DNA from: Candidatus Heimdallarchaeota archaeon
GTDB taxonomy: Archaea > Asgardarchaeota > Heimdallarchaeia > Hodarchaeales > Hodarchaeaceae
NCBI GenBank assembly: GCA_011364965.1
Contig: RDOB01000002.1
Span: 124,001 to 188,000 of the forward strand
DNA length: 64,000 nt
Direction of reading: 5' to 3'
Of this stretch, positions 20,581 to 30,381 are shown one piece after another. Each line of letters starts with the position of its first letter. Within the stretch, counting starts at the first letter, position 1. The notes beneath the pieces were generated by a model. The model searched no databases, had not been told where the DNA came from, and saw nothing but the letters and a program-made list of their open reading frames with translations. The position numbers and the translations under genes were made by a program.

Positions 20581-20896
20581 ACAAGAGAAAAGAAAATCTT
20601 TTAGTCTTAGATTTCAAGATAGAAATGCTTGGAATACATTCAAGGAAGATTTAAAAGTTATTTTTAGAAATCACCAGATAAAATTTCAGTATTCAGAACA
20701 AAGTCCGAAATTTTATATTCGATATAAAAGTAATTCAATCAATATAATCGTTACTTGGGAAGAAGATTCACTTCTTTTTCTTTTAGAATCTTTCAACTTT
20801 GAACCAGAAACCCTCAACACATGCATTGAGATATATGATCTCTTGATTCTTTTTTCAGGTGAAATTATTGATGGTACTGAACCATATAACTGGTAA
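20549..20896 (+). CDS. Hypothetical protein, 115 aa
   Basis: ORF overlapping the end of the hydrolase gene; non-ATG start. Confidence 0.55.
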   Translation: MEKGVQLKLNEQEKRKSFSLRFQDRNAWNTFKEDLKVIFRNHQIKFQYSEQSPKFYIRYKSNSINIIVTWEEDSLLFLLESFNFEPETLNTCIEIYDLLILFSGEIIDGTEPYNW

Positions 20897-20901
20897 ATAA
20901 G

Positions 20902-21069
20902 TTATTCACCATAATCCCTTTCTAATTGCATAACAAATGCTTTTAAATGTGTATAGAATGGTTTCACTATTCCTTGTTCCCATTCTAAGGCAATTTTCCT
21001 GAAAATATTGCCATCGAGACGGATTTCAATACCAACACCTGTATCTCGAATTGAAATTCCTTTTTCCAT
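20902..21069 (-). CDS. Small hypothetical protein (MEKGISIRDTGVGIEIRLDGNIFRKIALEWEQGIVKPFYTHLKAFVMQLERDYGE), possibly N-terminally extended or truncated
   Basis: Open minus-strand frame filling the gap between convergent neighbours; the frame is open upstream to a TGA at 21148-21150. Not in the ORF track. Confidence 0.4.
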   Translation of the reverse strand: MEKGISIRDTGVGIEIRLDGNIFRKIALEWEQGIVKPFYTHLKAFVMQLERDYGE

Positions 21070-21210
21070 GATTTCCACTTCATGTGAAATGTAGATTATT
21101 GACTTGGGATGATTAAAGATTAAAAACTTTACATCAAAAGAAACATTTCATTTTGCTTTGCTTATTAACCTTGAGAAACAAAAAAAAGGAAAAAAGAAAA
21201 AAGGAGTTGT

Positions 21211-22176
21211 TTAATATCCTGTTTTTTCTAACAACTCTTCCCAGCGTTTGTCGACTTCGGTTTGAAAAATGTTGATTAAGTCATCTCGACGAGTAGGTTT
21301 GAAGAAGTGTCTCCAGCGTCCTTCTAGTTTTAAATATTCCTCTAGTGGAAGTTTTTTAGAAGGATCTTTGGCAATTCGTTCACTAGGTCTGCTTAATTTA
21401 TATTCCCCCTCTATCACACTGTAGAGTGGATGAAGACATGTTTCAGTTGCCAACCTTACATATTCAATAGACTTTGCTGGATCGAATCGTTGTCCACGAT
21501 TGCAGGATGACTCTACGTGCAGAAATGCAGGTCCATCTACATCTAATCCTGCTCTTACTTTAGCAATCAAGTCTTCTGGATAAGCAGGGGAAGCTGTAGC
21601 CACAAATTTTATTCGGTGGGCAATAATTATTTCGGTGATTGGCTTCCTGAATTGTGTTTTACCTGGAATTACTGACCCAGCAGGAGAAGTGGTGGTAGAT
21701 GCGCCATAAGGTGTGCCACCAGATCGCTGTATACCTGTATTCATGTATGCTCCATTATCATACAATATGTAAAGAAGGTCGTGACCTCTTTCTAGAGCTC
21801 CTGAGAGTGCTTGAATTCCTATATCATAGGTACCCCCATCTCCACCAAAAACTACAATATCGGTCTTTCCATCTTTGTATATTCCTTTACGAGTCATAGC
21901 TTTGATTGCACCTTCAACTCCAGAAGCTACAGCAGAAGCATTCTCGAAAGCAACATGAAGCCATGGTACTTTCCAAGCAGAGAAAGGATAAATAGTACTA
22001 GCAACTTCTAAACACCCTGTTGCATTAAAAATCATCGTTGGTTTATTGAAGGCCATAGTGACCTGTCGAGCCATACTACCTGCAGCACAACCAGCACATA
22101 AGCGATGACCTCCAGCAAAATAAGTTGGTTTATCAACTACATCTTTTAATTTAATATTTGGCAATTCTGTACTCAT
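21211..22176 (-). CDS. porB: 2-oxoacid (pyruvate):ferredoxin oxidoreductase beta subunit
   Basis: TPP-binding GGDGGTYDIGIQALSGALERGHDLLYILYDNGAYMNTG; CAGCAAG. Confidence 0.93.
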   Translation of the reverse strand: MSTELPNIKLKDVVDKPTYFAGGHRLCAGCAAGSMARQVTMAFNKPTMIFNATGCLEVASTIYPFSAWKVPWLHVAFENASAVASGVEGAIKAMTRKGIYKDGKTDIVVFGGDGGTYDIGIQALSGALERGHDLLYILYDNGAYMNTGIQRSGGTPYGASTTTSPAGSVIPGKTQFRKPITEIIIAHRIKFVATASPAYPEDLIAKVRAGLDVDGPAFLHVESSCNRGQRFDPAKSIEYVRLATETCLHPLYSVIEGEYKLSRPSERIAKDPSKKLPLEEYLKLEGRWRHFFKPTRRDDLINIFQTEVDKRWEELLEKTGY

Positions 22177-22188
22177 TACTATTCCTCC

Positions 22189-23364
22189 TTATTCTCGCAA
22201 GCCCCACCAGTATATAGGTAAGTTTTTACCTTCGTTAAAAGCGTCTTTTGCCCTGTAATACATATTATGATAGTCCTTAATGAGAGTATCACGACCACCG
22301 AGACCTATTGTATATTCTGCTACATTGGGTGATAATCCAGTATTGAATAATGCGGATTTAATATCCGTACTAAAAATTCCGCCAGGACCACCGAATGAAT
22401 GTGCCCGTTCAATAGTAATTATTCCTTTAAGATTTGTACATAATTTAGTAATTTCATCACCGAAAAAAGGCCTATATACTCGGATTTTAATTAATCCTAC
22501 CTTTTCACCTTTCGCTCGTAGTTCATCGACAGTAGTTCGTGCATTTCCAGCTGATGATCCCATAGTAATGAAAGCATATTCCGCATCATCCATCATATAG
22601 GATTCTACTGGTTTATACTTCCTACCAGTCAATTTTTCCCATTCATTAAAAACTTCGACTATAATTTGTCTTGAACGTTCTTGTGCATCTCTTATTTGGG
22701 CTCTTGCTTCCATATAATAATCTTGTAAATGAAGCAAACCGATAGAAATAGGATCTTTAGTATCAAGTTTCAATTCGGCCGTTCTTTCTCCACCAATGAA
22801 CTTTAATGCTTCTTCACGGGAAACTGCTTCTATTCCCTCAATAGCATGGGAAAGAATGAATCCATCGAGTCCAATTGCTACTGGGAGTAAAACATCTGGA
22901 TGTTCGCCAATCTTGAAAGCCATAATAGTTTGATCGTGTGCTTCTTGGTTATCTTCTGAGAAAAGACTTATCCATCCCGAATCTCGGAACAGCATTTGAT
23001 CTGTCATTTCCCCATGAATATTAATTGGGCCGCTAATAGCACGATTTGCTATCGCCATGACAATAGGTGTTCTTGAAGAAGCTGCTATAAAGATAATTTC
23101 ATACATGAGCATAAGTCCAGCACTAGCACTGCTAGTAAACACACGAGCTCCAGCTGAGCTGGCGCCAACACATGCGGACATCGCACTGTGCTCAGATTCT
23201 ACTGTAATGAATTCAGTATCCACTTCGCCATCAGCAACAAAATCAGCAAATCGTTCGACAATAATTGTTTGGGGAGTGATAGGATAAGCCGCAACTACAT
23301 CTGGGTTGACTGCTTTGGCAGCTAATGCAACTGCGTCGTCTCCTGTAACTGCAATTCTAGCCAT
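22189..23364 (-). CDS. porA: 2-oxoacid (pyruvate):ferredoxin oxidoreductase alpha subunit
   Basis: AAYPITPQTIIVE..FITVESEHSAMSACVGASSAGARVFTSSASAGLMLMYE. Confidence 0.94.
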   Translation of the reverse strand: MARIAVTGDDAVALAAKAVNPDVVAAYPITPQTIIVERFADFVADGEVDTEFITVESEHSAMSACVGASSAGARVFTSSASAGLMLMYEIIFIAASSRTPIVMAIANRAISGPINIHGEMTDQMLFRDSGWISLFSEDNQEAHDQTIMAFKIGEHPDVLLPVAIGLDGFILSHAIEGIEAVSREEALKFIGGERTAELKLDTKDPISIGLLHLQDYYMEARAQIRDAQERSRQIIVEVFNEWEKLTGRKYKPVESYMMDDAEYAFITMGSSAGNARTTVDELRAKGEKVGLIKIRVYRPFFGDEITKLCTNLKGIITIERAHSFGGPGGIFSTDIKSALFNTGLSPNVAEYTIGLGGRDTLIKDYHNMYYRAKDAFNEGKNLPIYWWGLRE

Positions 23365-23712
23365 TTAGAGATCCTCCATATAAATTGCTTTTTCGCCTTT
23401 TCGGCCAGGACATTCATTTGAACATACCCCACAGCCTTTACAATAGAAATAATCAAATTCTGGACGAAGTTTTCCGTCATTTCCCGGTTTCATTGTAATA
23501 GCACTGTCGGGACAGAAAAAGTAACATTTTAAACAGGATATACAATTATCAGCATTAAGTTTAGGTTGTTTAGCTGCCCAATCTCCTGTGCGAAAGAATC
23601 TAGAAGAACCAGGGGGAGTACTTCCAGCCATAGGTAGCTTTTTATAACCCCATTTTTCTTTTACCCAAGTTTTAAAATCATCATCTGAAACTTCATTTGG
23701 TAAAGCTGGCAT
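23365..23712 (-). CDS. porD: 2-oxoacid (pyruvate):ferredoxin oxidoreductase delta subunit (2x 4Fe-4S)
   Basis: CISCLKCYFFCPD and CKGCGVCSNECP motifs. Confidence 0.92.
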   Translation of the reverse strand: MPALPNEVSDDDFKTWVKEKWGYKKLPMAGSTPPGSSRFFRTGDWAAKQPKLNADNCISCLKCYFFCPDSAITMKPGNDGKLRPEFDYFYCKGCGVCSNECPGRKGEKAIYMEDL

Positions 23713-23714
23713 AA

Positions 23715-24284
23715 TTAGCTCACCTCATTAAACGAACGCTCGACAGCTTTAATATTCTTATCAGCGCCTTTATGTTTGAATCGCTCATTGATAGCACTAA
23801 TTACCGAATCAAGCTTAATTATATTGCCATTAGTTAGTTTAACCAATGCACCCAAAATGGCGGTATTCGTCTGTCTGATTCCAATCTCTTCTGCTGCGAT
23901 TTTTGTTGCATCAACAGTCGCAAATCTTGCACCTGGAGGAAGAGAATTTCTCAGTTTGACAACAGCTTCAGAATTTGGATTATCAGTATTCACAATGACG
24001 ATACCACCTTCTTTCAATCCTGCTGCCACATCGACTTGCCCTAATAATGTAGGGTCTTGAACCACCACAATATCGGGGTAATATATTTCCGTCTTTATGT
24101 AGAACCTTTCATCCGAAACACGAGCGAACGCAGCGATGGGCGCGCCACTCCTTTCAGGTCCAAAAGATGGAAATGCGTGTACATATTTATTCTCCAGTAG
24201 AGCGGCCTCTGCAATCAAATAACTACTAGTCATGACGCCTTGACCACCTCTACCATGCAATCGTATATCAATAATTTCAGCCAA
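23715..24284 (-). CDS. porC: 2-oxoacid (pyruvate):ferredoxin oxidoreductase gamma subunit
   Basis: RLHGRGGQGVMTSSYLIAEAALLENKYVHAFPSFGPERSGAP. Confidence 0.93.
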   Translation of the reverse strand: MAEIIDIRLHGRGGQGVMTSSYLIAEAALLENKYVHAFPSFGPERSGAPIAAFARVSDERFYIKTEIYYPDIVVVQDPTLLGQVDVAAGLKEGGIVIVNTDNPNSEAVVKLRNSLPPGARFATVDATKIAAEEIGIRQTNTAILGALVKLTNGNIIKLDSVISAINERFKHKGADKNIKAVERSFNEVS

Positions 24285-24566
24285 ATAATAACAACTCCTA
24301 GTTTAATACTTCAGAAGTTTTTTATAAGATTGTTTGGTTAAAATCAAGATCATTTAACCTTACTAGGCAAATCCTCCTATTTCAAAAACCTCCTATTTTA
24401 TCTTGCTTAACAATAATAAAGCACCATAAAGTTGAAATGAATTCACTGAAAAAGAGATATAGTTAAAAAACATGAAGAAATCTATTTTTCAGAAGTTGGT
24501 TAATTTATGGTTTTGTCATCTATTTATCCTCCTGAGCGGACGTTTTAGTCAAAGAGGGATTTTCAT

Positions 24567-25088
24567 ATGCGTGACGAATGGGTTTTAAAAATCTGTGCTG
24601 CTGGATCATTTCAGGTCGGTAAAACGTCTCTCATTAGACGATACGCTGAAAATAAATTCTCTGAATCTTATACACCTACAATTGGGGTAGATGTAACAGT
24701 TAAAAAAATAGTCGTAGATAATCAACCAGTAAAGTTATTACTTTGGGATACCGCTGGGCAAGAGGTTTTCGGTAGGATACGTAGAACATACTTCGAGGGG
24801 GCTTTTGGATGTATTGTTGTTTATGATATAACAAGAGAGGAAACTTTCAAAGAATTAAATAGATGGATTTCTGATTTTCGTAATGTTGCTGGTGACAATT
24901 CCTCCATCGCTGTCTTGGGTAATAAAGCTGATCTTGAAACTCTTAGAAAAGTAACAAAGGTGGATGGGGAGAATTTTGCGAAGAAATTTAATGTACCTTT
25001 TAAGGAATGCTCCGCAAAAATTGGTGGGGATGAAATAACAGAAATTTATACCCACCTTGTCAAAAAATACCTAGATTCACTATCTTAA
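24567..25088 (+). CDS. Rab/Ras-like small GTPase
   Basis: G1 GSFQVGKTS, G3 WDTAGQE, G4 GNKAD, G5 ECSAK; no C-terminal prenylation cysteine. Confidence 0.93.
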   Translation: MRDEWVLKICAAGSFQVGKTSLIRRYAENKFSESYTPTIGVDVTVKKIVVDNQPVKLLLWDTAGQEVFGRIRRTYFEGAFGCIVVYDITREETFKELNRWISDFRNVAGDNSSIAVLGNKADLETLRKVTKVDGENFAKKFNVPFKECSAKIGGDEITEIYTHLVKKYLDSLS

Positions 25089-25096
25089 TCTCTTTC

Positions 25097-26335
25097 TCAT
25101 TCTTCCTCTTCACCCTTAAGAAAAGAAATTTTGCCAATAACAGCCTGATTTAAGTCATCATCAGCGTTTTTTTCACTTTCTTCGTCTTTTTCCTCCTCCT
25201 CTTCTGCTTCGGGTTCTACTTCAGCAGTTTCACTTTCTTCGTCTTTTTCCTCCTCCTCTTCTGCTTCGGGTTCTACTTCAGCAGTTTCACTTTCTTCGTC
25301 TTTTTCCTCCTCCTCTTCTGCTTCGGGTTCTACTTCAGCAGTTTCACTTTCTTCGTCTTTTTCCTCCTCCTCTTCTGATACTGTTTCAATATCTTCTTCC
25401 TCTTCTGATTCCCAATCACCCATCAATCTTCGTAATCTCCAAAGCATTTGAAGTTTTAAACGTCGACTTTCATTGTCAAATCCAAAATCATGAGCAAATT
25501 TTGGTGTTGTTGTGTATACTGATGATCTTGCCCGTGTTTCACCTATTATGTATTCTCTATCTTCAAGCTGTTTACATATTTCATTTATTCGAAGTGGCCC
25601 AATACCTTTTACGATTTTTTTGACCATTGCGACAGATATTGGTTGTCGATAGGCTATCTCGGTTAAGATTCTTCTTACATCTTCTTCCATGAATAGGTGA
25701 GGAACTTGCATTTGAAAAAAATCATGATATAAGGGATTTAATTGAAGCACCCATCGATCCTTTGAAATTTCTTCGATAACTATTGGAGAGTTCTTTTTAC
25801 GATTTCTTGATACTTTTCGGATCGCTCTTTTGACAACAGGGGATTCTTCTTGTAAAAACTCAATTAACTCATCAGCATGAATGGGTCTTCCAATTGAGAA
25901 AAGTGCTCCTTCAATTCTTTCTTCAAGAGTGATTGGCGGTAGTATTCTCTTGGGTTTGAAATATAATTCCAATTTATCTTCTTTTTCTTTCGTTGATTCC
26001 ATAAACATTTCAGGTGAAATGAAATCATCATAAGAGTCAATTTCATTATTTAAGATGCTTTCAATATACCTAGGAGGTGATAAATACTCTGAAACTATGG
26101 ATGTATCTTCTACTATGGTTTCTGGGGAAACTTTTTTTAGGATTTCAAATTTCTCTTCGAATGGCTTTTCTGATGGTAGACTTAAAACTTCATTCGACTC
26201 TTGTGTTGATTCAATTTGAGTAGTACCTTCAGTAGAAACTGGAGATATAACCTCTTTAATAGATTCCTCATCCTCTTCTTTTTTCTTGCTTATTTCTTTC
26301 TTTTCTTTTCCCTTACGTCGAAATAAACGAAACAT
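25097..26335 (-). CDS. ScpB-like winged-helix condensin subunit paralog with acidic repeat tail
   Basis: Central ERIEGALFSIGRPIHADELIEFLQEE...VRRILTEIAYRQPISVAMVKKIVKGIGPLRINEICKQLEDREYI double wHTH pattern; Glu-rich 19-aa repeats at the C-terminus; next to a second ScpB-like gene. Confidence 0.75.
   Translation of the reverse strand: MFRLFRRKGKEKKEISKKKEEDEESIKEVISPVSTEGTTQIESTQESNEVLSLPSEKPFEEKFEILKKVSPETIVEDTSIVSEYLSPPRYIESILNNEIDSYDDFISPEMFMESTKEKEDKLELYFKPKRILPPITLEERIEGALFSIGRPIHADELIEFLQEESPVVKRAIRKVSRNRKKNSPIVIEEISKDRWVLQLNPLYHDFFQMQVPHLFMEEDVRRILTEIAYRQPISVAMVKKIVKGIGPLRINEICKQLEDREYIIGETRARSSVYTTTPKFAHDFGFDNESRRLKLQMLWRLRRLMGDWESEEEEDIETVSEEEEEKDEESETAEVEPEAEEEEEKDEESETAEVEPEAEEEEEKDEESETAEVEPEAEEEEEKDEESEKNADDDLNQAVIGKISFLKGEEEE
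25171..25377. repeat. 57-bp coding tandem repeat (about 3.6 near-identical copies)
   Basis: Unit tcagcagtttcactttcttcgtctttttcctcctcctcttctgcttcgggttctact repeated; encodes (EEEEEKDEESETAEVEPEA)n on the minus strand. Confidence 0.95.
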
Positions 26336-26354
26336 AATACATCACTACAATAAA

Positions 26355-26915
26355 TCACTCGAATTGTAATTGACCAAGGGCATATTCCCTAAGACCACCT
26401 TGAATGGCTTTTTTTATTTGATTTGGATCTTTAGGTAATTTGAAAAGTGCTAGAAAATCTTCTGTGACATTAAGTATTCTTTTATTTCCTTTAGGAGTGA
26501 AAGTTACAAGGTTCATTGCTTGTAATTCTTCTATATCATCTACTGCCCTTTTTCCAAAAATTTTTTGCAATTTACTGGGCGTAACTTGCTCATTTAGAAC
26601 ATACTCTTTAAAAGCAAGAAGACTTAATACCTTTAAGAGATGTCTAGGCACCTCTGAGCGTTTGATGAAAGGCCAGTGGAGTCTTGTGGTAACTTCTTCA
26701 CGTAATTTCAGTTGAAATTTACCCTTGTCAACTTCAAAAATAGAATATGCCTTTTTTTGATCCATATGGCTATCTCGTATTTCCTCTATATATTTTTCAA
26801 CATCTGCTTCATCTTTCTGAATTAAGGTGGATAGCTCGGATAGAGAACATGGTCTATCAAATAAATAAAGGGCTGCTTCTATAATTTCCTTTTCCTTGAG
26901 AGCTCCTAAGTCCAT
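26355..26915 (-). CDS. scpB: Segregation and condensation protein ScpB
   Basis: KEKEIIEAALYLFDRPCSLSELSTLI...HLLKVLSLLAFKEYVLNEQVTPSKLQKIFGKRAVDDIEELQAMNLV. Confidence 0.82.
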   Translation of the reverse strand: MDLGALKEKEIIEAALYLFDRPCSLSELSTLIQKDEADVEKYIEEIRDSHMDQKKAYSIFEVDKGKFQLKLREEVTTRLHWPFIKRSEVPRHLLKVLSLLAFKEYVLNEQVTPSKLQKIFGKRAVDDIEELQAMNLVTFTPKGNKRILNVTEDFLALFKLPKDPNQIKKAIQGGLREYALGQLQFE

Positions 26916-27069
26916 ATGTTAGTCAAATCCCAAGATTTTTTATCTTGCAAAGTATACTTAAATTTAAAGTTTATATTGCTGTTGTTACAAAATCAGCTTA
27001 ATGAAAGCAAAGGTTAATTTATACTCGGTTTTTACCATTGACTTAATGATTTTCAAAATATTTTAGGAA

Positions 27070-29481
27070 GTGAATATAACATTGACTCTAGGATTAGATA
27101 CTCTTAATCTCACTCATCAAGAAAGTAAAGTATACATCACATTATTAGCACTCGGACCGTTGTCATTAGGGGAAATTATACAGCATACTGGATTTTCTCT
27201 CGATGATACAACCCAATGCATAGATGTGTTAAAAAATAAAGGATATTTACATGTGATTCCAGGAGTTGCAATTCGATATAGGGTAATTCTTCCACTGGAC
27301 GACTTGAAATCTTCAACTGAAGCAACTATCTCTAAAATGGAAGATTTAGCAGCTCAACTTGATGAACATATCTCTAAAAAATTAGGTGTAATTATTACCA
27401 AGTTAAGGGAAGAAGCTAAGAAAGTGAAGGATGGTGTTGCTCATTCTCAAGAAAATATAAATCAATCTGAAATGAAAGCAGAGAATGAAGTTGAAGCTCG
27501 CATAGCAAAGTTTTCACTAGATGTCGAAGAAAGCACTGGGCAAACAAAGCAAGAAATTTCTTCTACAATGGATGAGAAGAAATCTGAACACCAAAATCTA
27601 ATCGAGGGATTAGAAGATTCCTTTAAAATTGAATCCAATAGAATTAAAGACGGCCAACAAGCTGTTAATAAAAATCTAATGGATAAATTTCATTCTGGGT
27701 TAGATGAGTTAGTTACACAAGAATCAGAGAGAGTAAAATCTCTCACGGATGAACAAAATGATATTTCTGAAACAACTGGCAATTTGGTTGTCGAAGGCAT
27801 TGAAAATGTCCGTCAAGCTGTCAATCAAACCGGAACATCTCTCTTTAGCTCAATTGATCAGAGAAATGAGAGGTTAACAAGTTCTATTAATACAGCTAGT
27901 ACCGAAATTTCCACTGCAGTTTCTGAATTCTCTACTGAAAACCAAGAGAGAATCATCTCATCTTTAAAGACGTATAATGATAAAATCCAGCAACAGATTG
28001 GTATAAGCTCTAAAGAAGCAACAGATATCTTCTCTACAACAGGCGAAGAGGTTAAAACAAAAACAGCTGAAAGTGTTCAAAATCTTCAACAAGCCTTAAA
28101 TACTACTCTTAAAGAAACTCAGACACAAATAGCAGAGATATTGACAAAAACAAAGGAAAATTTTGAACAGAAGATTGTAGAAACACAAAATCAAATTGAA
28201 ACGAAGATGAATGAGCTAACTACAAACGTTCAAAACCAAACTGATGACAAAATTTTGAAAGTTATCACTAATTCTGAAACTATGTTTAAGGATTTTGCTC
28301 AAGAATCAGACTCAATGTTTGAAATCACACAGAATGAGGTTAATACCGCTTTCACTAATTTGGTGTCAACAAGTAGTGATAGCGTTACTAATATAAAAAA
28401 TCAATCTTTAACTGAGTTAAATCGAATTGTAGATGCTTTAAAAACAGAAGTAAAGCTTCAGATTGATAGTTTTAACGAAGCTTTGAAACCTCAAGAACTA
28501 AAAATCCGTGAGGAATTCTCTAATTTTAGAAAACAATTAAGTTTATCGCAAGATCAAGGTCTTGCGTCATTCAATCAAGTTATGACGGCTTTTAAAACTT
28601 CGATTGATCAAAAGCATCAGGAATTAAATGATTTAGTAAGTAAAGAGAGTCAGAGTCTTATTGAGAGTGTCAATCAATATTTAAAAAGCGTGGAAGAACA
28701 GCTTACTGGGTATGATTCAAGATATAGGGAAACTCTTGTTGATTCTGCAGTTAGAAATTCAGAAAAATTAATTGCACAAACTCGCGATATTCAAGAGCAA
28801 ATGAAATCTACTGTAGGAGAATTTAGCAAGATTGCCTCCGAAGAATTATCAATGATTGTTGAAGTGGTTACCCAGAGTGTCGATGCAGAAGTTAAAACCT
28901 TAGAGAATGAATTAACAGATTATTCCTACAAATTTAATGAAGTTACTCAAGCTAATCAAGAGATTTTTAGGAATTATCTTCATTCAATAGAGAAAATTGA
29001 TTCTTTAATTAAAGACACGAAACAACCTGTTGTTGAAACAGCTCCAATTGTGTCAAAAGAAGCAACTCTTACGTATGTAAAGGATATGTTCTCTCGAATA
29101 ACATCAGGGATTACTCTTCTAATTCCAAAAATAGAAGATGTTCCCATAGATTTAATTTTAGCAACAAAAACATCTCAAAGGGTCAGCTTGGTGACTATTT
29201 GTAAACCTGAAAAGGATAAGGACTTTCTGCAAAAATTGCTACAGAAACCTAACGTTAGAATCCGTGCAGTTGATCCTGTAAAATTCGAGGACGTTGATAA
29301 ATATATAGCTGCAGATCGAGATGGTGAAGAAGTGATTATTGGAGTAACAGAGGATTCTGGAGAAGTATTAGCAATTGCTAGCCTCGCTGATTCCTTTATC
29401 AAATTGATGGGAAAGATAGTGTTAGGAGATTATTTCCTAGCTCGTTCCCAAGAAATTCAACGCAGTGACTTAGGCCTATAA
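27070..29481 (+). CDS. TrmB-like HTH protein with ~550-aa coiled coil and TrmB-like C-terminal domain (GTG start)
   Basis: N-terminal LGLDTLNLTHQESKVYITLLALGPLSLGEIIQHTGFSLDDTTQCIDVLKNKGYL; long Q/T/E/N/K coiled coil; C-terminal NVRIRAVDPVKFEDVDKYIAADRDGEEVIIGVTED...FIKLMGKIVLGDYFLARS. Confidence 0.8.
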   Translation: MNITLTLGLDTLNLTHQESKVYITLLALGPLSLGEIIQHTGFSLDDTTQCIDVLKNKGYLHVIPGVAIRYRVILPLDDLKSSTEATISKMEDLAAQLDEHISKKLGVIITKLREEAKKVKDGVAHSQENINQSEMKAENEVEARIAKFSLDVEESTGQTKQEISSTMDEKKSEHQNLIEGLEDSFKIESNRIKDGQQAVNKNLMDKFHSGLDELVTQESERVKSLTDEQNDISETTGNLVVEGIENVRQAVNQTGTSLFSSIDQRNERLTSSINTASTEISTAVSEFSTENQERIISSLKTYNDKIQQQIGISSKEATDIFSTTGEEVKTKTAESVQNLQQALNTTLKETQTQIAEILTKTKENFEQKIVETQNQIETKMNELTTNVQNQTDDKILKVITNSETMFKDFAQESDSMFEITQNEVNTAFTNLVSTSSDSVTNIKNQSLTELNRIVDALKTEVKLQIDSFNEALKPQELKIREEFSNFRKQLSLSQDQGLASFNQVMTAFKTSIDQKHQELNDLVSKESQSLIESVNQYLKSVEEQLTGYDSRYRETLVDSAVRNSEKLIAQTRDIQEQMKSTVGEFSKIASEELSMIVEVVTQSVDAEVKTLENELTDYSYKFNEVTQANQEIFRNYLHSIEKIDSLIKDTKQPVVETAPIVSKEATLTYVKDMFSRITSGITLLIPKIEDVPIDLILATKTSQRVSLVTICKPEKDKDFLQKLLQKPNVRIRAVDPVKFEDVDKYIAADRDGEEVIIGVTEDSGEVLAIASLADSFIKLMGKIVLGDYFLARSQEIQRSDLGL

Positions 29482-29483
29482 AT

Positions 29484-30371
29484 CTAGTTTTCTATTTTAT
29501 TCTTCTTCTCTTTTTTATCTGTTACTTGGATATAAATTTCGTAAGGGGGATTCAATTCTTGTTCTGCAGTGATTAATTCGTCCCTAAATAAATACAAGCA
29601 TGAAATGAGAACTCGAGCTCTCGTTAATCGCCTCTGTTCATCAGAACCCGCTTTTGGTTCCATTTCCCTTACAATCTTGGAAAATTCAGCTTCATTATTT
29701 TTATCCATTTCAGCTATTCTTTTAATTATTTCCAGAATATTTTTTACCATATCTTCTATTGCAACACGATCTAAATCTAGCTCATAGTCAAAGCTCTCAA
29801 AATCTGCTAAAGCAAGCTTTCTCCTTCGTTTTCTTTCTTGAGCAGTTCCTGCAAGTTCAGCTTTTTCTGCTTTGATTTTTTCTAATTTCTTCTTTTCATC
29901 CTCTTCTTGAAGAGCTAGTAATAATTCCGCATAGAAAGCATCAGGGTCAGCTGATTCCGCTAGGGAGAGCATTTGACGAGTCACATAGAAGTGAAGAGGA
30001 ATTTTAAATTGAAATTCACGTCTTTTTGCTCTAATTGCTAATTTTTCTTCTTGTTTCTTTTCATATTGAATAGCCATACTAACTTTTTTCTTTAAAATTC
30101 TGGAAGCAGAATAAATTGCTTGTCCTAAAATTCGAAAATCTAACCCTTGATCATTTAATTTTTTATAAAAGTCAGGAAGTATTTCCTTGATATTGAATTC
30201 TCTGATATAAGAGACTCTTTCTGGAAAGAGATCAGGATTAATTAAATAAACATATGGCTCCTCCAAGAAAAATTGACCACTATGACTCATCATACGAATA
30301 TAATCGTCATCATCATCGTCATCTTCTTGGTCTTCTTCATCAGGGGCTTTTGTTCCAAACAATCTAGACAC
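29484..30371 (-). CDS. scpA: Segregation and condensation protein ScpA (kleisin)
   Basis: Position directly downstream of smc; C-terminal FSKIVREMEPKAGSDEQRRLTRARVLISCLYLFRDELITAEQELNPPYEIYI resembles the kleisin C-terminal wHTH. Confidence 0.75.
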   Translation of the reverse strand: MSRLFGTKAPDEEDQEDDDDDDDYIRMMSHSGQFFLEEPYVYLINPDLFPERVSYIREFNIKEILPDFYKKLNDQGLDFRILGQAIYSASRILKKKVSMAIQYEKKQEEKLAIRAKRREFQFKIPLHFYVTRQMLSLAESADPDAFYAELLLALQEEDEKKKLEKIKAEKAELAGTAQERKRRRKLALADFESFDYELDLDRVAIEDMVKNILEIIKRIAEMDKNNEAEFSKIVREMEPKAGSDEQRRLTRARVLISCLYLFRDELITAEQELNPPYEIYIQVTDKKEKKNKIEN

Positions 30372-30381
30372 TTTAAATACC

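Noticed and set aside
25171-25377. Possible CRISPR-like direct repeats
   Set aside because: Repeats are contiguous, in frame and coding (acidic 19-aa unit), without spacers.
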